NCBI GenBank assembly: GCA_030789695.1
Contig: CM061138.1
Span: 21,586,214 to 21,650,213, forward strand
Reading direction: 5' to 3'
DNA from: Scilla litardierei
Taxonomy: Eukaryota; Streptophyta; Magnoliopsida; Asparagales; Asparagaceae
DNA: 64,000 nt
Of this stretch, positions 54,601-64,000 are shown piece by piece. The position numbers and the translations under genes were made by a program. Under the pieces are notes generated by a model. That model saw nothing but the letters and a program-made list of their open reading frames with translations. It did not search any database and was not told where the DNA came from. Each line of letters starts with the position of its first letter. Within the stretch, counting starts at the first letter, position 1.

Positions 54601-57600
54601 GACCTCCAGGACAGCTCGTTAGCTCGCCACCCAAACTGGGGGGGGCAAAATGCGGTGGAGGCTTTGGCCACTCTGTACCCGCTACCTTGCAGACCTCCGG
54701 GGCAGCTCGTTAGCTCGCCACCCAAACTGGAGGGGCACAATGCGGGGGAGGCTTTGGCCACTCTGTACCCGCTACCTTGTAGACCTCCGGGGCAGCTCGT
54801 TAGCTCGCCACCCAAACTGGAGGGGCACAATGCGGGGGAGGCTTTGGCCACTCTGTACCCGCTACCTTGTAGACCTCCGGGGCAGCTCGTTAGCTCGCCA
54901 CCCAAACTGGAGGGGCAAAATGCCGGGGAGGCTTTGGCCACTCTGTACCCGCTATCTTGAAGACCTCCAGGGCAGCTCGTTAGCTCGCCACCCAAACTGG
55001 AGGGGCAAAATGCGGGGGAGGCTTTGGCCACTCTGTACCCGCTATCTTGCAGACCTCCAGGGCAGCTCGTTAGCTCGCCACCCAAACTGGAGGGGTAAAA
55101 TGCGGGGGAGGCTTTGGCCACTCTGTACCCGCTACCTTGCAGACCTCCAGGGCAGCTCGTTAGCTCGCCACCCAAACTGGAGGGGCAAAATGCGGGGGAG
55201 GCTTTGGCCACTCTGTACCCGCTACCTTGAAGACCTCCAGGGCAGCTCGTTAGCTCGCCACCCAAACTGGAGGGGCACAATGCGGGGGAGGCTTTGGCCA
55301 CTCTGTACCCGCTACCTTGCAGACCTCCGGGGCAGCTCGTTAGCTCGCCACCCAAACTGGAGGGGCAAAATACGGGGGAGGCTTTGGGTACTCTGTACCG
55401 CTATCTTGAAGACCTCCAGGGCAGCTCGTTAGCTCGTCACCCAAACTGGAGTGGCAAAATGCGGGGGAGGCTTTGGCCACTCTGTACCCGCTACCTTGCA
55501 GACCTCCGGGGCAGCTCGTTAGCTTGCCACCCAAACTGGAGGGGCAAAATGCGGGGGAGGCTTTGGCCACTCTATACCCGCTATCTTGAAGACCTCCAGG
55601 GCAGCTCGTTAGCTCGCCACCCAAACTGGAGGGGCACAATGCGGGGGAGGCTTTGGCCACTCTGTACCCGCTACCTTGCAGACCTCCGGGGCAGCTCGTT
55701 AGCTCGCCACCCAAACTGGAGGGGCAAAATGCGGGGGAGGCTTTGGCCACTCTGTACCCGCTATCTTGAAGACCTCCAGGGCAGCTCGTTAGCTCGCCAC
55801 CCAAATTGGAGGGGCAAAATGCGGGGGAGGCTTTGGCCACTCTGTACCCGCTACCTTGCAGATCTTCAGGGCAGCTCGTTAGCTCGCCACCCAAACTGGA
55901 GGGGCACAATGCGGGGGAGGCTTTGGCCACTCTGTACCCGCTACCTTGCAGACCTCCGGGGCAGCTCGTTAGCTCGCCACCCAAACTGGAGGGGCAAAAT
56001 ACGGGGGAGGCTTTGGCCACTCTGTACCCGCTATCTTGAAGACCTCCAGGACAGCTCGTTAGCTCGCCACCCAAACTGGAGGGGCACAATGCGGGGGAGG
56101 CTTTGGCCACTCTGTACCCGCTACCTTGTAGACCTCCGGGGCAGCTCGTTAGCTCGCCACCCAAACTGGAGGGGCACAATGCGGGGGAGGCTTTGGCCAC
56201 TCTGTACCCGCTACCTTGTAGACCTCCGGGGCAGCTCGTTAGCTCGCCACCCAAACTGGAGGGACAAAATGCGGGGGAGGCTTTGGCCACTCTGTACCCG
56301 CTATCTTGAAGACCTCCAGGGCAGCTCGTTAGCTCGCCACCCAAACTGGAGAGGCAAAATGCGGGGGAGGCTTTGGCCACTCTATACCCGCTATCTTGAA
56401 GACCTCCAGGGCAGCTCGTTAGCTCGCCACCCAAACTGGAGGGGCACAATGCGGGGGAGGCTTTGGCCACTCTGTACCAGCTACCTTGCAGACCTCTGGG
56501 GCAGCTCGTTAGCTCGCCACCCAAACTGGAGGGGCAAAATGCGGGGGAGGCTTTGGCCACTCTGTACCCGCTATCTTGAAGACCTCCAGGGCAGCTCGTT
56601 AGCTCGCCACCAAAATTGGAGGGGCAAAATGCGGGGGAGGCTTTGGCCACTCTGTACCCGCTACCTTGCAGATCTTCAGGGCAGCTCGTTAGCTCGCCAC
56701 CCAAACTGGAGGGGCACAATGCGGGGGAGGCTTTGGCCACTCTGTACCCGCTACCTTGCAGACCTCCGGGGCAGCTCGTTAGCTCGCCACCCAAACTGGA
56801 GGGGCAAAATGCGGGGGAGGCTTTGGCCACTCTGTACCCGCTATCTTGAAGACCTCCAGGACAGCTCGTTAGCTCGCCACCCAAACTGGGGGGGCAAAAT
56901 GCGGTGGAGGCTTTGGCCACTCTGTACCCGCTACCTTGCAGACCTCCGGGGCAGCTCGTTAGCTCACCACCCAAACTGGAGGGGCACAATGCGGGGGAGG
57001 CTTTGGCCACTCTGTACCCGCTACCTTGTAGACCTCCGGGGCAGCTCGTTAGCTCGCCACCCAAACTGGAGGGGCACAATGCGGGGGAGGCTTTGGCCAC
57101 TCTGTACCCGCTACCTTGTAGACCTCCGGGGCAGCTCGTTAGCTCGCCACCCAAACTGGAGGGGCAAAATGCGGGGGAGGCTTTGGCCACTCTGTACCCG
57201 CTATCTTGAAGACCTCCAGGGCAGCTCGTTAGCTCGCCACCCAAACTGGAGGGGCAAAATGCGGGGGAGGCTTTGGCCACTCTGTACCCGCTACCTTGCA
57301 GACCTCCAGGGCAGCTCGTTAGCTCGCCACCCAAACTGGAGGGGCCAAATGCGGGGGAGGCTTTGGCCACTCTGTACCCGCTACCTTGAAGACCTCCAGG
57401 GCAGCTCGTTAGCTCGCCACCCAAACTGGAGGGGCACAATGCGGGGGAGGCTTTGGCCACTCTGTACCCGCTACCTTGCAGACCTCCGGGGCAGCTCGTT
57501 AGCTCGCCACCCAAACTGGAGGGGCAAAATACGGGGGAGGCTTTGGGTACTCTGTACCGCTATCTTGAAGACCTCCAGGGCAGCTCGTTAGCTCGTCACC

Positions 57601-58920
57601 CAAACTGGAGTGGCAAAATGCGGGGGAGGCTTTGGCCACTCTGTACCCGCTACCTTGCAGACCTCCGGGGCAGCTCGTTAGCTCGCCACCCAAACTGGAG
57701 GGGCAAAATGCGGGGGAGGCTTTGGCCACTCTGTACCCGCTATCTTGAAGACCTCCAGGGCAGCTCGTTAGCTCGCCACCCAAACTGGAGGGGCAAAATA
57801 CGGGGGAGGCCTTGGCCACTCTGTACCCGCTACCTTGCAGACATCCAGGGCAGCTCGTTAGCTCGCCACCCAAACTGGAGGGGCAAAATGCGGGGGAGGC
57901 TTTGGCCACTCTGTACCCGCTATCTTGAAGACCTCTAGGGCAGCTCGTTTGCTCGCCACCCAAACTGGAGGGGCACAATGCAGGGGAGGCTTTGGCCACT
58001 CTGTACCCGCTACCTTGCAGACCTCCGGGGCAGCTCGTTAGCTCGCCACCCAAACTGGAGGGGCAAAATGCGGGGGAGGCTTTGGCCACTCTGTACCCGC
58101 TATCTTGAAGACCTCCAGGGCAGCTCGTTAGCTCGCCACCCAAACTGGAGGGGCAAAATGCGGGGGAGGCTTTGGCCACTCTGTACCCGCTACCTTGCAG
58201 ACCTCCGGGGCAGCTCGTTAGCTCGCCACCCAAACTGGAGGGGCAAAATGCAGGGGAGGCTTTGGCCACTCTGTACCCGCTATCTTGAAGACCTCCAGGG
58301 CAGCTCGTTAGCTCGCCACCCAAACTGGAGGGGCAAAATGCGGGGGAGGCTTTGGCCACTCTGTACCCGCTATCTTGAAGACCTCCAGGGCAGCTCGTTA
58401 GCTCCCCACCCAAACTGGAGGGGCAAAATGCGGGGGAGGCTTTGGCCACTCTGTACCCGCTACCTTGCAGACCTCCGGGGCAGCTCGTTAGCTCGCCACC
58501 CAAACTGGAGGGGCAAAATGCGGGGGAGGCTTTGGCCACTCTGTACCCGCTATCTTGAAGACCTCCAGGGCAGCTCGTTAGCTCGCTACCCAAACTGGAG
58601 GGGCACAACGCGGGGGAGGCTTTGGCCACTCTGTACCCGCTACCTAGCAGATCTCCGGGGCAGCTCGTTAGCTCGCCACCCAAACTGGAGGGGCAAAATG
58701 CGGGGGAGGCTTTGGTCACTATGTACCCGCTATCTTGAAGACCTCCAGGGCAGCTCGTTAGCTCGCCACCCAAACTGGAGGGGCACAATGCGGGGGAGGC
58801 TTTGGCCACTCTGTACCCGCTACCTTGCAGACCTCCGGGGCAGCTCGTTAGCTCGCCACCCAAACTGGAGGGGCAAAATGCGGGGGAGGCTTTGGCCACT
58901 CTGTACCCGCTATCTTGAAG
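51625..58920. repeat. 90-bp tandem array, copy B (about 81 monomers)
   Basis: Same monomer as copy A. A rare variant, GCTTTGGGTACTCTGTACCG (one base short in the CCCGC step), recurs at 53221, 55381 and 57540, spacing 2,160 and 2,159 bp, that is 24 monomers. Other rare variants (TGCGGTGGAGG near 52671, 54651, 56901; CACCAAAATTGG near 54358 and 56608) support duplicated blocks. The right part (from about 57920) matches the right part of copy A, including CTCTAGGGCAGCTCGTTTGC. Confidence 0.95.
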
Positions 58921-60558
58921 ACCTCCGATACAAGCCTAAAACGCTTCGCCTCCCAAACTGGAGAAAAAAGGGCACGGTCGAGCTACGACTCCCTCCCCCC
59001 TACGAAGACTCTGGGGCAGGATCTGTCCACGCCACCCAAGCCAGAGAAGGACACGGGCCGAGCTGCGCGCTCGTTCCCCCCTCAAGTAAAGACTCCGAGG
59101 TAGGTAGACCCAACGTGCTATTCCCAGGAGGGAAGGTGATACGTCATCCCCGTCGAGCCGGGCTTCCAACTCGAGCCCGGATGACGAGGGCAATTGTTAC
59201 GACCTAAAGATCGTGATAGTCAGACCTTCCATCCCAGACCACCTAAATACCCCGCCGGCTCGTCCCTCCCTCCGAAAGGACAGCCGACCCGGCGACAAGG
59301 CGCTCCACACCCAAACGATAAAGCGCCACAGGGCGCCTGTCGATTCTAGAGTCCGACGCGACTATGGGAAGGTCGCACTCTGCCTCGGCCGCTGATAGCC
59401 AGTGATGACCTCTGACGAGCTAAGGGGGCCGAGCTAACCGGGCCGAGCTACGGGGCCGAGCTAAGGGGGCCGAGCTAACGGGGCCGAGCTAAGGGGGCCG
59501 AGCTAAGGGGGCCGAGCTAACGTGGCCGAGCTAACGGGGCCGAGCTAACGGGGCCGAGCTAAGGGGCTGAGCTAACGGGGCCGAGCTAAGGGGGCCGAGC
59601 TAACGGGGCCGAGCTAACCGGGCCGAGCTAAGGGGGCCGAGCTAAGGGGGCCGAGCTAACGGGGCCGAGCTACGGGGCCGAGCTAACGGGGCCGAGCTAT
59701 GGGGACGAGCTACGGGACGGTTCTTTGGCACATTGGACACGACAAACAACCTAGTACAAGGACGCTACTGACACTATCGTCGCCCGATTATCAGACAAAG
59801 CACCCACTGGCCGCTGCGCCCCCTGACACTTAATGCTTTCGGCCCTGACGCCCTGACACCTTGAAAAAAGCACCCACTGGCCGTTGCGCCCCTGACACTT
59901 AATGCTTTCGGCCCTGACGCCCTGACAAAAGCACCCCGGACCGCTGCACCGTCTGACAAAAGCGTGGCAGGCACTCCCGTTCCTGACATCCTCATCCGAA
60001 GCTTCCGCTGACAGCAGGGCCAGCTCAGCATGTCGGGTCAGCATGCCAGGTCAGCCCTACCGAACCGCCTCCTATCAGGTATAAATATCCCCTCACTTCT
60101 TGCGGTGAAGAGGGGGAGAAAATTCACTCTCAATCTCCTTACTCACACACAAGAGCAAAGGTCGTCCTCATCTTTGCTCTTCCACTCATAGCTCGTCACG
60201 TACGGTCGACTCACCCTCAGTCCGACCTGCGTGCCTAGCCCCCGCATTAAGTCCTATTACTGACTTAGGCATCGGAGAGGCTAAGGGTTGGACCCCAACC
60301 CGACCTTTCTGACGAGTTTCTCCTTGCGCAGGTTAGCTCGTCAACACCAGTCGTGCTCGCCCTCAACCTAGGCAGTTCGGCCCCTTCTCTGCATCCTGCC
60401 GGATTCTATTCCGTGGTCTGCTCCAACGACAAGCTTAGCTTCATCACCCCTCTAATCACCTGTAAAATAGCCTACCCCAATCCCTTCCTTAACATAACCA
60501 CCGTGCCCTTGGTTTCCCCTAATACAAATTTATTGTACGCGAGTCCCACGCCGCAACA
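58921..60558 (+). repeat. 3' LTR of the Tat-like element (copy B)
   Basis: Matches 32470-34065 except for its minisatellite (59418-59710), which has more units. Ends CGCCGCAACA followed by TGTTCAATGTG. Confidence 0.75.
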
Positions 60559-60944
60559 TGTTCAATGTGTACTTTTTGGGTTGATGAATGAATATATTAC
60601 CTTACTTTTAATACACAAATACACACACATATGAGATTGATGTAAGGATTTTTTTTAAGTTTCATCTGACCTGATTATCTCTTTCAATGGAGCAAAAGAA
60701 AGTACATCAGTTCTGTACCTTTACTTTTACTCCATCCAATAAGAGGCTATCATATCTGCTGCAATTAAGGAAAATCTTTGGTTACAATCTGCTATCATAT
60801 TTGTCCCGTAATTTACCGTGATTTTTCACGAATATTTTGCACTTAAATCCCCCTTTTAAATAAATTTTTAGGCTAGCAAGTTGCCTTTTAAGGCTTGTTA
60901 ATAGCCTTTGCCTCCCCCAATTTTTTTTCCAAATAAAACAGCAT

Positions 60945-61123
60945 GCGGGTCTGAAGCCCGCAGTCGGCCTATGGGCTTCAGGCCCATAGGCTTTTTTTTT
61001 GAAATCTGTGGGCCTGAAGCCCACAACAGGTCTGTGGGCTTCTGGCCCTCAGACTCTGTTTTTTTGGTGATGAATTCTGTGGGCCTGAAGCCCACAGATC
61101 TGCTGTGGGCTTCAGGTCCACAG
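60945..61123. repeat. Hairpin series with CTGAA / TTCAG loops (copy B)
   Basis: The same six hairpins as in copy A. The second stem is perfect here (CCTATGGGC/GCCCATAGG), whereas copy A has one mismatch. Confidence 0.85.
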
Positions 61124-61154
61124 ATATGGATTTTTTTTGAAAACTTTAGGGTTT

Positions 61155-61435
61155 CTGGGGGGGCCCGGCGCCGCCGGCGCCCCCTGCAGGGGGGGCGCGG
61201 CCGCCGGGGCCGCCGCCCCCTGCAGGGGGTGCGGCGGGGGCCCCCCCTGCAGGGGGGCGCGGCCTCGGGGGCCGCCGCCCCTGCAGGGGGGCGCGGCCTC
61301 GGGGGCCGCCGCCCCTGTAGGGGCGGCGGCGGGGGCCGCCCCCCCTGCGGGGGGAGGCGGCCAGGGTGGGGGGGCGGTTTCCGGCGAGGGGGGGTTTCCG
61401 GCGAGGGGTTTAGGGGGGTCCGGTGACGACTAGCC
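61155..61435. repeat. GC-rich repeat with CCCCTGCAGGGG palindromes (copy B)
   Basis: As 34663-34915, but unit order and number differ, including GCGGCCTCGGGGGCCGCC variants absent from copy A. Reading frames here are compositional. Confidence 0.8.
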
Positions 61436-62073
61436 GCCGGAGGGTTCAAAATTAGGGTTTTTACCCTAAAAATTGGGTTTTTGGGATGAAAAATCCGTCG
61501 TTTTCAAGGCGACGATGAATCCCCATGACGATCTTGCGAGATCTAGGGGAGGGGTAATCATACGTATGATTAAAAAATATCGTTTTTAGTGTTTTTACCT
61601 CTATATCCGTCCTCCGGATATAGCGACGGTTGCTCGAAGCCCTACGCGGATGACGACCCTTGATGGAGGAAGCCTTGCACCGCGCTCGTGGATCTCCCGT
61701 CTCGCCTTCGCCTTCGCCTTCGCAACGAACGGAAAGAAAATTTTGTGGAAAAAGAAAATTTTTAGAGTCGTGCTGATAACGTGTTATGAATCAACTACTG
61801 GGGGGAGGAGCCCCCAGCTCTTTATTTATAGGCAATTGGGGGAATACAAATCTGGGCTTACAATGATATGGGCATATCTCTAGGATAGCCCAGAATCTCA
61901 CCCAACTACGGTTAAATAACCGTTCACAACAATTTCCATGTTTTCCAAGCTCTCTAAAATTCTCTTTTTCTCTCTTTCTCTTCGAAAGAGTTAAGCTTTG
62001 AGTTTTCTTAAAATAGAGTTTTTCTTGATCTCCATCCACGACCTTCAACTGCCACCAATTGATATTAACAACA

Positions 62074-62797
62074 CATTGCATACAATTTTTCAGTAATCAA
62101 AAGAATATTCTAGATCTAACAACCATTCCATCATCAAGCATGCTATGTGCTTGACAAGATGACATAAGAAGACCTAATCGTGAATGGTTTGCTTTCTCAT
62201 ACTAACACTCATCAACTAGGCACACATGAATTTGGTCAGCATCTAATGTTATAGTCATCGCCTCATAGCACCTCATGTTGTCAAAATCACTCTGAAAAAA
62301 GGCAACTATCAAGTTTGACGCCTCCCTCACTTTGTAGTCAAGTGTACCAATGCCCAAAAGCTTATTCTAAGGGAATTGCTACTCGCACATACTGAATTGT
62401 TCTGCACATAATGAATCAAAATAGAACATCATGTTCATACAAAAATAAACCATCACCGAGCATTCTATAAGAAATGAAAATTTTTAAGCAAAATGAACAA
62501 GAACAAAAGTTAAAACTGACAAAGCCACTCGTTTTCACCCTTCTACACAATGTTACTATAATGTTAAAAAAATTGAACGGTTGTGCGTGGCGAGTAAAAA
62601 GTGATGGGGAGAACCAAAATTACATTGTGTAAAAAGTTATGCGTGGCGAGTAAAAAGTTAAATTTAGACCGCCAAAGTAACACCCTCAATAGAAGTAATG
62701 CTTGAAAAATTTAGACATCCAAGCTTTATTTTGATATTCCTAATTTATTTTGGTAACTTGGCTCACCAAGTAGCACACATTATGAGCAACAACAAGC
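62074..62797. other. Intergenic, no gene recognised (copy B)
   Basis: Counterpart of 35553-36276. No gene seen. Confidence 0.6.
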
Positions 62798-63994
62798 CTA
62801 ACAACAGGAGACAAACTGAAGAAACTCATCATCCCCCTCAATTCGCTCCATCTCTCCCCTCTCCAACCACAGCCAAACCTCAATCCCATCCCCATCCCCA
62901 TCCTTTGCATCAATTAATATGCAAGCATCCTTCAAATCTCTAGTCCCACACCCCAACCACACAGGCTCGCCCCACCCGAAGTCACTCCTGTACAAACTTA
63001 TCCTGCACCAACTGCTGATCCCCCAACTGAACTCCGCACCCTCATCCACCCATCCCGAACTCTCTCTCTTCCTCACATACTCCTCGTCCACCCTCCTCGC
63101 CTTTGTTGCCTCCACGCCGATCCACAGGTTCCCGAACGAACGTTCTGACAGTTGCGAAGACATCTTCTTCCTTATGTTCACCACTGTCATCATGCTTCCT
63201 GCACTCTGCCTCGTTCGTTTCAGGCACCTCCACACCAGTGCTGACACGGCCTCTACTCTCGTAGGAGCCAGCGTCCAACCGTGGCCGCCCTTTTGCAGCC
63301 TCTCTATCGCATTCGCTGACATGATGAACCTCTTGATAACCGCATTGTCGTGTCTGGTACTGTATTCTGGCAGTGGTCGGTTTGCAAGCTTGCTTTGGGG
63401 AGGAAAAACCGCAGCTGCATCAAATTGCGGGGTCTCAGAGCTGGTCAGAGTGGCTCCCCGAGCGATATTAGCCCAGCAGTTGAGGAATGAGGCAATGGAT
63501 GCACCGTCGGCTATTGAGTGAGACATGGAGATGCCTAGCGCCAGGCCATCCCCTCTGAACATGCTGAGCTGCACTGCTAGAAGAGGGTCTTCCGGCCATC
63601 TGAACTCGGTTACCTTGATAGGGAGGAGACAGTCGAATTGGTCGATCTGAGGGTTGACAATGAACGAGGTGAAGTCAGCTTCTGTTTGAGATTCTATGAA
63701 TTCGACACCCTCGTCGTTGCAATCTACATGGAGAGTGTCGGGGGCAGAGAGCTTGATTCTACCGGCCAAGGGGTAGAAGTGTGTCAGGGTTTGAGAGAGG
63801 GATGTCTTCAGGTTGAGAGGAATTTGATCGGTTGAGATGGGTAAAGTGTTGGTGTTGTAGAAGAGAATGATGTGCGTGTAGATTTGGGGTGCGACTTGAT
63901 CAAGGGAAGATAGCTGCAGTTTCCGCAAGTGTTGAGGGGTAGGAGATGCTGGCTTGACGATCTCCTTGGAGATTGTTTGAACCTTCAACATCAT
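62798..63994 (-). CDS. BAHD acyltransferase copy 5 (counterpart of copy 2)
   Basis: 398 codons, complete within six bases of the window end; its promoter lies outside. HSIAD at 159-163, DFGWG near 338-342, GDGDG as in copy 2. The few differences from copy 2 include Glu to Lys in VEATKARRVDEE and the C-terminus VSCC. Same short spacing between SFGNLW and DFGWG. Predicted cytosolic acyl-CoA-dependent acyltransferase, substrate unknown. Confidence 0.85.
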   Translation of the reverse strand: MMLKVQTISKEIVKPASPTPQHLRKLQLSSLDQVAPQIYTHIILFYNTNTLPISTDQIPLNLKTSLSQTLTHFYPLAGRIKLSAPDTLHVDCNDEGVEFIESQTEADFTSFIVNPQIDQFDCLLPIKVTEFRWPEDPLLAVQLSMFRGDGLALGISMSHSIADGASIASFLNCWANIARGATLTSSETPQFDAAAVFPPQSKLANRPLPEYSTRHDNAVIKRFIMSANAIERLQKGGHGWTLAPTRVEAVSALVWRCLKRTRQSAGSMMTVVNIRKKMSSQLSERSFGNLWIGVEATKARRVDEEYVRKRESSGWVDEGAEFSWGISSWCRISLYRSDFGWGEPVWLGCGTRDLKDACILIDAKDGDGDGIEVWLWLERGEMERIEGDDEFLQFVSCC

Positions 63995-64000
63995 TTTTTG

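Larger units (their letters stand above)
49939..60558 (+). mobile_element. Tat-like LTR element with expanded 90-bp array (copy B)
   Basis: LTRs 49939-51533 and 58921-60558 flank a primer site (51535, TTGGCGCCGTCTATGGGAA) and an uninterrupted array. Same flanks as copy A, hence duplicated with the segment and not an independent insertion. No coding region, no polypurine tract. Confidence 0.75.
60559..62073 (-). mobile_element. Truncated Copia element: LTR plus leader (copy B)
   Basis: LTR 62073 down to 61782 (292 bp), leader start CGTTATCAGCACGA, GC-rich leader (61435-61155) and hairpin series (61123-60945). Counterpart of 34066-35552. Confidence 0.65.
43347..64000. repeat. Segmental duplication, copy B (runs off window)
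   Basis: Collinear with 19975-37500. It lacks the solo LTR in the 90-bp array and carries 48 more monomers. The Athila-like and TR-GAG elements left of copy A have no counterpart to the left of copy B, so they inserted after the minisatellite units were duplicated. Confidence 0.9.

Overview
The window is nuclear DNA of a flowering plant, probably a eudicot (family not determinable here). It holds plant LTR retrotransposon lineages (Athila-like and Tat-like Ty3/gypsy, Ty1/copia), a MITE, a tRNA-derived SINE fragment, plant-specific BAHD acyltransferase genes and a fragment of a plant type-B response regulator. Nothing is bacterial, organellar or viral.

Layout. 1-10428 is the 3' part of an Athila-like element on the + strand: a broken pol, an intact env-position ORF (4498-6696), a long 3' UTR, a polypurine tract and a 1.8-kb LTR (8610-10428). 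It lies in a 62-bp minisatellite. The same minisatellite also received a complete gag-only Copia-type element (10559-19415; 5-bp target duplication AGAAG), which has no pol and fits the non-autonomous TR-GAG class. From about 19.4 kb to the window end there is a repeated gene cluster. Five copies of one BAHD acyltransferase gene, all on the - strand, are interleaved with truncated Copia copies, the minisatellite, a last-exon fragment of an ARR11-like regulator, and a Tat-like LTR element whose interior is a 90-bp tandem array.

Architecture. About 20.0-37.5 kb and 43.35-64.0 kb are copies of one segment (offset about 23.35 kb left of the array, 26.45-26.52 kb right of it). The offset change is explained by the array: about 33 monomers plus a solo LTR in copy A, about 81 monomers in copy B. 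The intervening unit (38.0-42.3 kb) carries BAHD copy 3, a recombinant with a copy-1/4-like 3' end and a copy-2/5-like remainder. This is what unequal crossing-over between paralogues would leave. BAHD 2, 3, 4 and 5 have open frames with HXXXD and DFGWG motifs; BAHD 1 has a nonsense codon and DLGWG. The genes probably encode acyl-CoA-dependent acyltransferases of specialised metabolism, resembling vinorine synthase, with unknown substrate. All are about 45 residues shorter than usual.

Most unusual signals: five hairpins in the Athila-like LTR that keep one 14-nt loop while the stems change with both arms still pairing; hairpin series in a Copia leader and in the TR-GAG LTR; a CTCGGCCGAG palindrome family used twice in one retroelement; a 24-monomer higher-order repeat in the array; and a MITE inserted into the TATA region of the BAHD 2/3 promoter. 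All boundaries come from reading the sequence by eye; no alignment or database search was run.
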